Made by a program: the position numbers and the translations under genes. From contig WHVY01000004.1 in assembly GCA_022266195.1 (NCBI GenBank), positions 8,449,501 through 8,513,500 of the forward strand: a stretch of 64,000 bases of DNA. Reading direction: 5' to 3'. Shown piece after piece: positions 10,427 to 25,400 of the stretch. Within the stretch, counting starts at the first letter, position 1. Each line of letters starts with the position of its first letter. Below the pieces are notes generated by a model that made no database searches, was not told the origin of the DNA, and was given only the letters and a program-made list of their open reading frames with translations. This DNA comes from Tetranychus cinnabarinus (Eukaryota > Arthropoda > Arachnida > Trombidiformes > Tetranychidae).

Positions 10427-13291
10427 ACAACTTACCAATTATCTTTGTCCAGCAACAAAAAAAACAGTGAACCAACAGAGCAGATGAGAGTGAATTTCGT
10501 GAATCTAATACACGTTTACCTTCACCTTAAACGAAAGCAATATCAAGATAAACCCTGCCTTTGTCTCATCACTGTGATTAATTGGTTCATCTTTATTCCC
10601 AAAATGGAGTCCACAACTGGACACTCTTTGATCTCCTTTTTTTCTGGTCAAACAGTTGAGCAAATGGTAACTCTAGTCAACTGTTTATACTTTGGATTAA
10701 CATGAAACTCAACTGTAATCTGACCTCTATTTTCCTGCCCTGATTTTTCATTCCATTCAGTCTTTCAAAATGTTGAGAAACAATTGCAAATGTGAACAAA
10801 ATCGAGACAAAAAAAGTCTCTTTACTGTCCTCAGTTGGTCCAAAGATATTGACTCTTGAATGAATAATTTACTGAAAAGCTGCCCTTTTCAACGTTAACC
10901 AAACTTCAATAATCACTGACATTACACACAAATTTTCATAGACTTTCACTATTCTCATAAGTGTAAATGATTTACGCCAACGATTAATGGAAAAGAAGAG
11001 AATCTGAATGTTAGAATATTAAATAGAAACAGAATGAAGGAGGAGGAGAAAAGGGAACAATGAGTGAAGAAGAAAATGATTCTGAATTACATTGAATTCT
11101 GTAGAAGCAACAAAAGGACGGAAAAACAGTGAAAGAATAGATAAATAGATAAATATGAATGAACAATATTATTCAGAATATATTACGCATTGAATGTAAA
11201 TGAGATTTACAATCAGAATAGTGATAAATATAATGTTTAAGGTGCCAGGTTGAGTTTGGCTTTTATTGAGTACAAAAAGCTCAACTGGCAACTGATGATG
11301 GGAAACCTTTCAATTTTCAACATTTCTCTTTCTTCAACATCTTCAACCTTATCATTTTCAGTTGCAATCCAGCCATAGAAAAGATTGTTCCTGTGAACAA
11401 AAAACATGAGCATCGATTTACTTATAGAATGTTTCAAAGAAGAAAACTCAGAGAGTAGAGAAAAAAAATTACCCAGAAAATGAAGGAAAAGAAAAGGAAA
11501 CCGTAAAGAAAAGGCAAGAAAATGAATGATGCGAAAAAATGAATAGCTTTTTAGAGTTGAAAGTGAAAAGACAAAAAGCCCAAAATTGAGTCTCGAAATG
11601 ATTACAAATGGACAATCAAATTAAATTGTTCACTTTCTCTTCTTTCACCTTTCCCTGTTTTCCAAGGTGAATAACAGAGTAATTTCAAGAGCAAACAAGA
11701 TGAGGAGGAATGATAATGAAAAGTGGTTTCCATGAATTTACCGTTGAAGCAAAGCAAATTGATGAGCTGTTTCCTTGACAAGTAGACTATTGAATTTACG
11801 ATAAAAAGGTCAATTATCGCAAGCCATTATTAGCTAAACAAGAATCGAATCAAAGCCTAATTGTTAATCAACTTTAGTTGTCTATTAATTAATTGCAAAT
11901 CGCCTTGAAAAGAAAATAAGAAAACACAAAACAATTGATTCCTTTCCTTCATTTGGTATTGAAATATACACTGATATTGACACTTGACATCTTTTCAATT
12001 CACATCTCAATCTTGTTTTAAAATGTAACATTGAAAGTTAGATTAATCATTTGAAAATTAAAAGTGAACAATCAAGTCTTCCAATCTCTTCGGAGAAAAC
12101 CTTCATCATCATTAATCATTAAATTGTTATCATGAATTTAAATTACATTATATCTTTCATTATAGCTTTTCACTGTAAATAATTGTCGACTATTAACTAA
12201 TTACAGACCAACAATCACCGAATCACTTTCAAATCTAAATCTTCAGCACATCCAAAGTTCTTTCACTTCATTAATCAAAATCTTAATCAAAAATGTTAAC
12301 AAAAGCAAATGAATCAATAAATTATAACGAAATAAACATTGTCTTAAAGAAAATTTGAAAATCTCTCTTTTTTTGGTTTTAACCCAAGATCAGGTTAATT
12401 GAGTTTTCCCATGAATTTTGATAATTTCAAGTCAATATTTGAAAATGATAATGACTTTGAATTTTCATGTTGCTTGGATTATTTGAGCCAAGACTTGAAT
12501 GTTTTTAATCACAATTGAAACTGATTTCCTTAAAGTTATTACACTTACTTTGGGTTCATCTTAATGATGAAAAAAATGAATGGAAATGCGAATGGAAAAG
12601 TTATTCTGACGTTTCCCTGTTAGACTCTATTATTGATGATCTTGGGAATGATTCATAATTGATTTAACTTTAATGATAATGGAAATGTTACTTTCTCTGG
12701 CTCAATATCTTTTAATGAACTTTCACCCATCAGATGATAATAAAAAGAAGCAAGAGAAAAGGGAAAACAAATTGAACGATCAAGATGGCGCAAACTCATC
12801 TTAATTATGATCACCATAATCATTAAGGTTACTGTTATGATTATAATTGTATTATCGAGGGAAAAGGATTTTAATGTGTTCTGAAAAGAAATATTAAAAT
12901 CGATTAAAGAACCGAGAATCCATTCTCAATAATCATTATATCTAGGATATCGGTTTCTCATGTAAACTGGAGGTTATCAATTTTTTACCTCAATTGAAAA
13001 GATGGATTACAAATGTTTTTAATATTTGTCAACAGAATTTTTTACCTTTTTTTAATGTTGGAGATATTATTTGATAATAATTGTTAAGCTCACGATATTC
13101 AGTAAATCAATTGAAATCGATTGATTTTTTCATTTTCAAACAAACATTCCAGTTTTTGTTGATTAAAATTTAGGAACGAAATTGGCACAAGATGAGAATG
13201 GATAAGGTTATGAGAAAATGTTAATTAATTGTTCAGAGTTGTTGAGATAAAAGTGAAAAAGCACAATCAAATATTAAATCTATTCGCGAAA
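10427..13291. other. Intergenic region
   Basis: Contains the 3' UTR of the tetraspanin-like gene and the 3' UTR of the minus-strand Ig gene. No further gene is supported; ORFs at 10445-10705 and 11237-11437 have no recognisable features. The DNA is AT-rich, with GA-rich patches at about 11030-11140 and 11450-11560. Confidence 0.5.
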
Positions 13292-13491
13292 TCAGGTAAT
13301 TATGTGGCGTAAAATTATATTAATACTGATCAACCAAATACTGTTGGAGAATGAATGAGAATTAAAATTTGTTCCTGAATCGATCAAGTCATCAGCTGGG
13401 GTAACTTTTTCTTCAGTTTGTAAGGTTATTTGATCCGGTGAAATGTCGTTTTTGTAGGAATTGGTGAGGAATGAAGCAATATTCAATTTGT
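13292..13491 (-). CDS. Ig gene, last coding exon (spacer and hydrophobic C terminus)
   Basis: Acceptor TTTCGCAG precedes 13491. The exon completes a split Asp codon and runs 66 codons to TGA. It encodes an acidic/Ser spacer and the terminal hydrophobic stretch proposed as a GPI signal. Confidence 0.8.
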
Positions 13492-16400
13492 CTGCGAAAA
13501 ATTTAAAACAAAAGTTAATTAAAAGCACAAATAATGAAATGGTTCAAGATTTTCACACCGTTCTGCATACCTTTAACATTATCTTCAGAGTTGAGCGGAT
13601 TTTTGGGAGTACCAAGATAATTTTTCCTGCTTTTCGATACTTCCTTGACTGGAGAATGGTTTGGTATATTATTAATAACAGTCCGTTGAGTTGATGGACG
13701 AGGTATCTCGTAAAGAACGATAGTTCCCGAGGCTTCACTTAAAATGTTTTTAGCAATACAAGTATAACTGGTAAACTCGCCAATTTCAACGGTTTTTATA
13801 TTCAATCGCATTTCATATTTATAAGTTGAGATAGGTGTGAGTATAGTTGAGTATTTAGAATTGTCCAGAATAATTTGACGGGTAGAAGTTTTCATCCAGT
13901 AACAATCAGGTTTCGGGTAAGCATCAACTGTACAAATAATAGAAGCATCTCCATTTAACGGTGAACCAACACGTTGATTTGGCGTCCAAACAAGAGGTGA
14001 GACTAGATTGTTAACAAAATGAGAGATTAATAAATAAATTTAACCCAAAAAATGTTAAATTGGAAAATAAGATGAAAAAAAATCATATTGATTGACCAAA
14101 ATTCAACCCAATTCAATCACAATTGTACAACAATTTCATCATTTCAAGTTAACCCAAAATCTGGTTTGTTTACAGTTTGTCAGATGGTGACACCAGATGA
14201 ACTCCAACAAATCAAATAGGAAACACTAGATGACAGCACAAATCATGGAAACCAATAAAGTCAATAGCAAGTGGCGCCAAACTTGAAGATTAATGATTAA
14301 AATGAAACAATTTATTTTGTTCAATGATCATCACTAATTGATGGCATTTCATGCAAATTGCTTTGTGGCAACATTTTTTCCTCCAACGAAAGCAATAAAT
14401 TAATAAGCGAACATTTCGTTTCTAAAAATTCAATAATAACCCAAAAGTTGAAGTTTCCTGCTGATTACATCAATTTACAATGATTTACTTTCATCTTATT
14501 ATGATATTTGTATTGTTAAATGGTGAGCAAATTGAGCCAAGCCAAGTTTAAAAATTCAATCAAAACCAAACAAGCAAACAAGACAAACCTAATAACAAAA
14601 CAGATGAATAAAGTTATAATTCTGGTAAATAGCGAAGCAAAAAATTCAGCTAATAACAATTTTTCTCTTCATTCTTTTCCCTTTTTTTCAAACCTTTTCA
14701 CGCACCATCAACCACTATTCCCATCATTTCATCCTCATCATATTTTTTCATCTTCAAATGCTAAGATACAACAATTGATCCAAGAGTCACAATTACATTA
14801 ATAATCAAGTAATTTGAGTTTCACAATTTTAAATGTTGCCATGAAAACGAAAGTAAAATCAATTTTAAAATTGCCAATGAAAAGAGCAAAATGCAAGAAG
14901 AAAATGTTGAGAAAATCAGTCAATTCTTGTTGATTAACCTTTATTTTTGATGTAATTAGTTGACAAATGGATTGTCGAGATTGGCCAATTGATTTGATTT
15001 GCTGATGTTAAATTGTTTTCTGTTTTTTTCACTTAAATCGGTGTTTATTTGATTGAGTCTTGAAAAGGAAGAAAAGGTTGAAATGTTAAAAGAAAAGGAA
15101 AAAAAAGAGAAAAGAAAATCTAAAAAATTGAGCTTTCTTATCATGTGATTGATGTGATAACAGAAACTCACTGGATTCATCTTCATCATTCCCTGTGATC
15201 TTGAAATGTTTCCCTTTAAAAGAAGCACATCTTGAAATAATCCTTTTTTGAAGTAAACTTTCGTTACAAAAACAATCTTGACAAATGAAGATTAAGACGA
15301 AAGTGAGACAAAAACTTGTAAACTGAATCGATTCCAGGATCGGAAGAAGAATCAACAAGATTGTAGATCATAGTCTAACTTGTCATCCTCATCTTCATCT
15401 TCAACTATTCCTGATTATTCCAACTCACCTATAATCACAATGTTAATCTAACTTTGTGAAAAGACGAAACAAAACTGTTAAACCAAAGTGTTTTTTTACC
15501 AACGATATTTTCATGTTTACTTTGATCACAATCTGATTACTCCATGAGGATTTATTGTTGTCTTGTTGTGAAAACAAACACTTTTCAAATGAAACAACCA
15601 ATGAAGAAACCTTTAAATAATCGGTTGAACATTAATTGTTAATTTGAACCTGTAAGTGAATCAACACACAAAGTCAACCATTTAACCTGTAAAAAGATGA
15701 ATCAACTAATTAACTTGAAAGTGGTTTTGCCTGTTCATCTTGCAACCATTCAACACTTGATAAAGAATCTAAAAGTTGATTTTGTTGAATTGATTGAAAA
15801 ATGTTCTGAAAGGAAAGACTTTAAATTTAATTCCTGAAATGGTTGGACCAAACGTTTTGTTATCATGAAAATGATTGATTAAACAAATTGTCAAAGTCGA
15901 TTTACATGAAAATGTATTCAACTGATTGGATATTTTCAATATCAATGGGCAATATGGTTGATGAAAGATTTACTCATTTCCAAAGACAACTTCTGTTCGC
16001 TTGAATCAACCATGAACAGTGAACATTAACCATTATCCTTTTTGAACATCAATTTTGGCCAAATCTTGTTTAAGCCTTCAGTTGATTCATTCATCCTTAC
16101 TGAACAACAAATGAAAAGAGGTTCAATGAGATACAAATGTATGCCTTTCCTTGTGAAGACAAGAAGAGATGAAATTGCATTTCTAATCAATCTTAATGAA
16201 TTCTGGCAAAATATTTACTCACTTTCTTGACTTAAGACGAATCACAAATTTTTTGGTTAAATTACAGATAAAAATCTTGAAGGTTGATTCAGTTGGAAAA
16301 AGGTAAGGTTAGAAGAAGAAGAAGAAGAAGAAGAAAGGATTATTCAGAGTTTCCCTTCATTCGAAAGATGAAGAAGAAAAAGTTTCTTCCTTTGATTCTC

Positions 16401-19400
16401 ACCTCAAATTGATCTGCAAACGTAATAGTTTATTAAGGCAATAGTTAATCTTGAAGATGTTCAAGTTCAAGATTCCATATCCAAATGGTATTCATGATCG
16501 TATTGACCCTGTTATTACTACTTATTGTGCATATAAGTTACTTTACTGGGACTTGGTTATGCAGACAATCATCAAGTGGGTTAACATTTCCAATGGAAAA
16601 GGTTGCCAAGTAAAATTGTACTTTTCGCCATCTTTTCCTCTTCTACTTCTGGACACTAAATTTACATGGACAATCAAATGAATCTTTTCTTATATTCAAT
16701 TAGTTTTCCCATCAATATCATCATTATCATCTCAACTACTTAATCAATCTGGAAATGAGGAAAGAAGAGTCTTCTTGTTCATCACTCAACTCAAGTATTA
16801 ATCAGTTTTGATATAATATTTGCTCAGAATAGCCAATCAACTCCATCTGGCGATAATGCAACTTGCTCGATTCTTAGAAAAAAAAAGATTTTCAGAGTAA
16901 ATTGAATATTTATCATGTTTAGGGGAGAAGATGATTTAAAAAGTCACCGATTTCGAGGTTTCATTTTCTCAAAATTTAATTCTTTTAGTGCAAACTTTAC
17001 CAGAATTTTCAATTCTTTTAATAAAATTAAACCTCTTTTTATACGTTTGTTGCATGAAAAAGAAAGACTTGTGCTCATTTTTTCGGGATTGTTCAAGATA
17101 ATTGCTCAATTATTCTTTTAATTGAATTTACAGGAACAATCAATCAGCCAGTTATCTCAAGTGTATCTGATTGATTACATCTTGAATATTTTACTGTTTC
17201 CTGCTTTATCAATGAATTAAAACAGAAAAGTCAAGTTTCTCATTTTATTTCGGCGATGCAATTTCACCTTACTTTTAGTCAATTATGTTTCCGAGTTTGG
17301 TTAATTTTTTATCGGAAAATGCAGATTCCGCTAAAATTTTTTCGAACTCGATTTTCTTGTGAAAAACGAACAAATCGAACATTCTCTGGCAACAGATTAC
17401 ATCTGTCAAACTTTCCCCTAAAATAGTCAAGACTTTTGATTTTAGTAAATGACTTGTTCTGGACATTAGCAGACAAATAGATAAGCTTTTCAAATAGAAT
17501 CGTTATCAAAGTTTTAGTGATTCAACCTTACAATTATTTATTTATTATTTCCATTTTGCAAATCCAAAACTCGATTTTATTCGTCAACATATAAAGCATT
17601 TATTGAATTCCGTTACTGGGAGGTCTTTTTATCGAAATGATTATTGGTGTATTTGGAACTTTCAGGTTTTCAATTTAAAAATTATTTCCATCTAGACCTT
17701 TTCAGAATCGAAAGATACTAAGGGAAAAGATAGAAGTCCAAAATATCGAGTTTTCTGTTTCTGAATTTGAATATTCCATGATTTTCTTGCAATTTTTGAA
17801 AATCACTTTGACAAAATTTTCTTTTTGCCATTTTCGCTCCGAAAATTTCAGTGTTTTCAAGATTACATTTTGATTTGAAATTAGCTCGGGTTGTCATGAA
17901 TTGGTTCCTAGAAATCAGTTAATGTTGATTAATTAATCGATTCTATTTAATTCTAAGCGATTTTCTGACAAGAACAAATGAATGTTGAGCAAAAAGTTAG
18001 AAAAAAATAATTAAACGACAAAAAAGTAACTAATCTGTTTAACTGTTGTTTGATTAATTGTTTATGTCGATTGAATTGTCACAATGAAGCAACAAAAGTT
18101 ACTTTGATAAATAAAACGATCAAAAGCGATCAAGATTATTGCTATTATTTTAATCAGAATGAAACTGATAATACAAACAAGATAAATAATAATAATAAAA
18201 GTAATAATAATTATGATAATCAGTGAGTGAATCAATATTCTGAAAGAGATTATCTCTTCTGATGAGCAAAAACAAAAGTCCATCGACTCGTGTATCTTTC
18301 ATCAACATTTGACCTTATGTTATTGATATTAGACTGCCTTTTGATGACCTTAATATCCTCATTCTGTGCAGCTGAATTTATCATCAAGTAACCCCGAAGA
18401 TCAAAAGAATAAGATGGAACAAGAAAAGACAAAAGAGATTGAAAGAAATTCTACTGAGAAGATGAAGAAGATCTTTGATTGAGTCTTTCAATTTCCTGCT
18501 TATTTTTCATCTTATTTTGTCTCATTTTCTCCTTCTTTCAAGTTCCATGTCACAATTATTTGTTGTATCGCCATTCAATAGATGAAAACATAAACACATC
18601 ATGAGTGTGAGACTCTATCGAAAGCATGAGATTCAAGTAAACTGAGACTTGTGACATTGATTAACAATTGTCCAGAACAAAAGATACCTTTACATATGTA
18701 CTTTTTCAAGTCTCATCATCATCTTCCCTCTTCTTCTTTTTTTATCCAATCTGTTCTTTTTCATTCTATTTAACTCATTTATTGGTGAAGAAACACTGGA
18801 TGAAGATATCACTTGATAATAGTAATCACAATAGATACTTGAAATCCTCTTGAGAAGAGAATTGATGGTGAAAAAGAGAAATAATAAAATCTAAAAGAAA
18901 TTAAAAGCAAATTATAATTATCATCTTACAATTGACTTGTTAACTGTGAAAACATGATTCGTCTAAAACTCGATAAAAATCTATTATCCAATATTCATTG
19001 TTGTAACTCCAGTTCACAGGCAACTTTCTTTGGTTTATTAAACAGCATCATTCACATATTATGCGTCTGATGAATTTGTGATTATTGGAACCCATTCAAT
19101 TATTGTTCTGCGAATCTTTGTTCTCTGGATCGATTCACATAATGTCCTTTTCTGGCTCCTTTTTTTAAAAAAGATATTCAAGAAAAAAGCAGAATAGGGA
19201 TGCTCCCTGTAAGAAATATTTTCTCATGCAATCAAACGCGAAGTGAATGCCATGAAATATGAATCACCTCTCAGTGATTCGACCTTGTCTGACTAATCAT
19301 TGCTCCATCATGCATTGTAACGGTCTGTTTTAATCATCCCATAGTGGATTTAAATTAATTTCGAAAAATGTTTTCTTTAAATTATCTATTATATGAATAA

Positions 19401-22400
19401 ACGCAACTCAGTGAAAAAGAGAAGAGACAGAGTTAGTTTACAAGGTGACCCGTTCGGCTCACTTTCATACGTATTATGTATATATTACAGTATGAAAGAA
19501 ATCAAGAGGTCCCAAGAATCGAGTGCGCTGTAAGAACTATCTTTAATAGCAAAAAACTTTGAGCGTTAATAAGTCAAATGGTTGAGAGATCAAAGTCACG
19601 CATATAGTTCTTCGATCTGCGTAAGTTCATGGCTCAAAGTTGCGGCCTGTTGCCTGCATTTTTCATGTCTAATGTATGTTTGTAATCAAAAATAGCCAGA
19701 AACAATCATCTGGATGCTCCTTTATTAACATTGTTTGAGCATCTTATAAATAATAACTTGAATTGTTTTCTAATTAAGAAAATTAAGTTAATTTGAAATA
19801 GTAACTTCAATAAATTTAAAGTTGATAAAACTATATTTTAAACTTTTGCAAGTTTTGGATAAACAAAAACCTCGCATATTTTGCATTTCCAGAGTACAGA
19901 CATTTAACGTCAGTAGTATAGAAGCAGCCCATTTTTCCTACATCTATAGCACAGCATATTGAGGAGAAAGAGGAAAAAGTAAGAGGAGAAAGAGACGATG
20001 AAGAAAAGAAAGAGGATAAAAAAGAAAGAGAAGAGGAAAGACAATGAAGTGGACTAGAGATAGCTAAAATTTCAAATATGCAAAGGTTAATGCGATCAAA
20101 CTCGTAAATTGAACAAAAAAAATTGACTATGGAGTTTAATCCTATTAACCTTTGACAAAAACTTTTCTGTCAACTTTTGACCGGATGTTTACAGTAAGCT
20201 ACCAGATAATGAGAATACCTTGAAATAGCTTATTTACACTATTCGCCGAGCAACTTATTTTCTTGATTATCAACTTGCTTTAACTAATCAAATTCAAGCT
20301 AAATTGCTTTTTAAACTGATTTCTTGAGTTTCTTCGTTGATATTTTGCGAAAGAAAATTAGATTTAGTTAATTAATAATTAAAGAAATTTAAATGAAATT
20401 TGAATTTGATTTAACTCTTCCATTGAGGGGTCGTTGAAAAATTGATTCTCATTATCTGGTATTCTCATTATCTGGTAGCTTACTGTATTCCAATTTGTCA
20501 GCAGTTCCTTTATTTTTTGCTAATAGCTTTCAACAATTCCAATTATGTTTTATTTTTCGCTACCAATTAGTGAAAGCTATTAGTAAAAAACAGAGGAACT
20601 ACTGCAGAATCGGACTAAACTTTCAAAAATAAAGATTTTTCCATGAAACTCATTTTACTGATGTATCTTTTGATGGTCAACCAGAAAATGCACTTATTTT
20701 GAGAAATGAAATTTTCTGTCTTCTGTAAAACTTATCAAATTCAATTTTTAGTTGAAATTTCCGCATTCTATGGCTGTAAAAGTTAGAAAGATAAAACTTA
20801 TTATTTGTCAATAAAAATTGTTAGTACACATCAATTTAGTTTGACCGAACACTTTTCAGTTTATCAATAGTTCTCTTAATCTTGGTCATTTAATTAAAAC
20901 TTTGAGCACAATATTTCGAGAAACGTATTACTTACAATAATCATTTTTTGAGCATAAACTTGAAATCAAATTTAAAAGTTCACTTCGATCGGCTATTCTA
21001 ATGTAGTCGTAGCACTGGTATGCAAAAAATTTTGTGATCTTTCACGGCCTTATGCAGGTAAGCTGTTTTAATTCTAACATAGAGAAAAATTTGAGTTAGC
21101 TTAGGTTAGATTAGGTTAGATTAGGAATATACAATAATTGTCTCTCGATTATAGAGTTTGGTGAAAAATCTGATGCCTCAACTAATCAAAAGTTGAAATC
21201 TTGAACTCAATTTTGTCAATGATTATTCATCAGAGAAAATTTTTAATTGAATAAATCCAATCAGCTTTATGCCTTCAAGGCGGAAAAACTTTCAAATTTG
21301 AACTCGAATGAGATTTCTAGCCATACTTTGGCTACGACGAGAGTTTCAACTTCTGGGTTGCTTATTCTGACGATGGGGTTTTTATTAAGAATTAAAGTTT
21401 TTCAAAAGTTTTTTGATTTTCAATCTAACCTAGCCTAACCTAACCTACTCATTGAAATGAATGAATTTTGTAGCCATACTTTGGCCGTAGACAAAGTATG
21501 CCAACAAGTTTCGAATTGAAATTAACTTTTTCATATCACAATGAATATTATCAAAGTGACAAAAGCTAAAGAAACACAATGTTTTTAAAGACTTTTGCTG
21601 CGATGACTGCTAATCTTGGCAATAATTGATTACAGCCGATGTGAAAATCACAAAAACCAAATAAAATACCGGTACGTTTGATTTTAATTTCAAATAAGAT
21701 TTAACAATAAATGCTCAATTCATTGGGTCTTATTATAAGAAGACACATATGGATCTTCTATCTGCGTGAGCTCATGACTCTAGGCTGAGGTCTGTAGCAA
21801 TAATTGTTTATGGGTTAGGGCTGCGAACAGGCGTTACCCCTAATTCAAAATTAGAAATAATCAGATAAATTTTCTGTTGAATCCAAAGTGACTTTTAGAT
21901 AACTCTTATCATTTATCGCTGGTTGCTCAAATTTAGAAACTTAATTTGTTATCGAATGCAAAAGTGAATTTCTATTGAAATGTCGAGTCAATCTAAACTG
22001 ATAACTGTGTCACTTAATTAATAATATCCAGTAACATGTTGTGAATCTTTTCTCAGTGTATTTACTCTCATTTTACAAGTGCTTTATCTTTTTCTCTTCT
22101 CATGAAATTAATCTGAGTTATTTTCTTTCGCTTTTTTCATTGCTTCTTTTGTTTCCGGTTCGTTGAATCAATTATTTTCATTATAGCTTTAGATTGCGAT
22201 TAAAGGGTTTTCGTCATTTTTTTCCTTGTTGATAATAATAATGATAAAAACATCTTTGGTTTGACACAGCAAACAAGAACAAGTGAATCTTTGATAATAT
22301 TTCATCTTCAATTTGTCACAATTATAGTCGACTTTTTTTACTTCATTTACCAACCAAATAATTAATTTCTTTGATCGTTTTTTCCATCAATTGAACCAAA

Positions 22401-25400
22401 AACTTGCACTCACTGAATTTAAATAGCAATACATGAAATTGATGAATATGTTCAAACTCAAAATCTCGCAATTATTCAAGTTTCTTTCAAATTATTCTCA
22501 AGCAATTAATATCTTTTCACTGTTACAAGATATTCAAAATGACAACATAGTTCTGTCGAAACATTTTCATCGAGCTTTTTTCATGCAAAATCGCCAACAA
22601 AATGTCCAAACTTCCAAAGTTAAACAAGATGAATGCATTTCCATTCTTCGATTGTTACAATTGAAGAGCAAAATGTTTGATTCTTGAATACTTGAAAACA
22701 TCGGAAGAAATTTCGTTTTCCCATTTTTCGAGTTTGAATTTTGCGAAAGTGAATAAGTTGAGCAAAATTTGGCTCACATTCAATCTGAAACAAATGCTGA
22801 ACAAGTGACTTAAGTCGATATTTATTGCAACTTATTTATTCATTGATCAATAAGAGTTGAACACAATTTTCATTAAGAAAAAAGCTATTCATCCTTTGAA
22901 TAATTCCACCTTTCAAGACTAGCATCTTGACTTTTGGTAAACACCAGCCAACTCCAAATGAAGTAATCAAATGTGAATAAAAAGAGAAGATTAAATAAAG
23001 AATCAAATATCAATTGATTCTGTTTGATCTCAATGTTTGTATTAATTTGCTCTCCTTTTATTTTGTAACTCAAATGATCAATATCAAAATGAAGTGAAAG
23101 CAAACAAAGAGAAAGCTCTCAATCAACAATTTAAGTTAAAGTTGTTGATTAAAGATGAAAATCGAACCATTTCAAGACATGAAAAAGCGAACCAAAAAAA
23201 GTTGATCCAAACTTGGCTTCCATCAAAAACGATAAATAAAAAACTTTCCCTCGAACGAAAAAAGAAACAACTCGAACAATGATGAACATTAGTCGAGCAA
23301 AGTTGCATCTTGAACATTGAATGAACAGCGACATGTTTTAAATTTGAATTAGTTTTTGCCACAATTCTTGAGCTCATTCCAACCATTTTTCATGATATTA
23401 TTATCATTATCATGATGATGAAGTATCAGTCTGAGCATTAATTTTACGTTCAAATCGTTCGTCTTTTCCCTTTTCTCGACTTTATATTCTCGGTTTAACG
23501 ACGAGTTTATAACATTTTACTTTTTACTTCACAATATGCAATATAATTTGATGCTGTCAACGTTTCTGCTTGACAATAGTTTTTTCTGTTGTTCACTGAT
23601 TATTCTGTTGAGATTCATCTTGAAAAAACCCAGTAATCATCTTGTTTCAACATTTATCAGCTCAGGATTTGCATGATAAAAATACAATAAAACTCATTTA
23701 CACTGAAAATGGTTGCATTAGTTTTACTCATACTTTTACTGTTTTCTGGTTTGACAACAAAGAAGGTTTTCAAGTCATAAAGACGACATTTTTTTAGCCT
23801 CATGGGAATGCCAATTGACCAGTAAATTAAGATTATTTGGATTGATTTAAAGCTCAGTGATTATGGTCAATGCAATCATCATTACAACTTCAATTCTATT
23901 ATCAAATAAACAATTATTAATGACCGCTTAAACGATCCATTTTCCTGCAATTCACTTGATTCCATCCTCTAAATTCACGAATCTCATGAACGTAATTTAA
24001 ACGTTATTCAATTATTGTTGAGTCTTTCGATTGTTTCCATCTTAAACTATTTTTGATTGTTGAGTTTGCAGACAGAAAAAGTAATCTTGAAAATAACGAG
24101 CATAAAATATGAGAAAATATTCAATTGAAAGGGTCGAATGAGAAAAATTTGTTTGACTCAAGTGTCCTTATCTGTTATTGTTGGAAAAATAAACTCATTT
24201 TCAAATATGGAAAGTCAAAAGGTGAGAAAAGTCGATCGAGTTGTGATTCGAGTTATTGAGTTTGGTGAAAAGGTCAAGAGAGGAAAAAATGGAGAAGAAT
24301 TGCAAAATGAAATAACCATTGAATAGGAAGAAAAGGAGAGAAAATTTTCACGTTTTTTTTTCGATTCTCTGAATGCATCAGGAAGGGAGTTTATGTTATC
24401 CATTTAAAGTATCGATAAACACCAAGTTCACTTGATCATTCTGACAAACATTCATAAGCGAAAAGAGGAAAAAAGATGCAAAAAAGAAGATGAAGATGGA
24501 TAATGACGATTGGATGATAAAAGGATAAGAAGACCACTTTCTGATCATTTATCGTTTTGTGTTCATTGTTATCTTTTTTTAACATTTCCCTTAACCTTAT
24601 GATCCTTTTCGGCTCTTGCCTTTTCTTATCCTCATCATTGCCAGTCATCATAGTCACCATCATCATCATTATCATCATTTGCCAGTGTTATGCTGAAAAA
24701 GTGGAGAACAAGAAGAATCATCTTTTCAATGGAAAGAGATGAAAAGACGTGAAGATAATCAAAGTGAAAATGAATTGATGTAAAGCCATAAGTGGAATGA
24801 AATGATTTTCAAATAATAAATAAATGAATTGAATTGAATTGCGGCCCACTGAATGAAAAAAAGAGGCTTACATTTAACTCCAAGGAATATCCTTTTGCTC
24901 ACAGAATTTGGAATTCCGTTTGATGCAATGCACAGATAGACACCAATGTGCTGTCGTTTCACTCGAACAATGTTCAAATATTCACCCTGAATCGTTGTTA
25001 CTAAAGAAGAATTTCAAAAAAAAAAGAATTTCAACTTTTTTCTTTACCATTGAAATTGCATCAATTTGCTTAGCGTTTCATAAACAGGAAAAAATGAGAA
25101 AATGAATTTATTAGAAAATCTTTTCTCTGAAAATTTCAAAAATGAATCGTCATTTTCTTTCTTATTTTTTCTTCGATTTTCATTTCTGCCGATATCATGA
25201 TTTGGCGATTGAATTTTATCTAAATCTAATTCCATCTTCATGTTGTCACGTTCAAGCGAGTAAATCCATTTTCTTGTGTTTTCCTTCATTTCCATGATAA
25301 AATGTGAACAAATTGAGATTTAAAATTGTACGAAGTGAATGGAATAAATGTTTCATTCGATTGAATACACGTTCCCATGTTTATTTATGGCTTGTTGGCG

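Larger units (their letters stand above)
14003..24871 (-). other. 10.9-kb intron of the Ig gene
   Basis: No coding exon is supported. It contains the MITE at 20192, inverted repeats at 20500 and 21475, a TTAGG-like inverted pair, two SINE-like segments (about 19440-19670 and 21720-21840), and GAA microsatellites near 16313. Confidence 0.7.

Noticed and set aside
15086..15358. Minus-strand ORF with a hydrophobic N-terminal stretch, inside the Ig gene intron
   Set aside because: The C-terminal part is low-complexity Phe/Ser, it has no partner exon, and Ig2-Ig3 join in phase without it.
24436..24742. Overlapping ORFs on both strands rich in Met/Ile or Ser
   Set aside because: They are translations of ATC/GAT simple sequence; no domain, no splice context.
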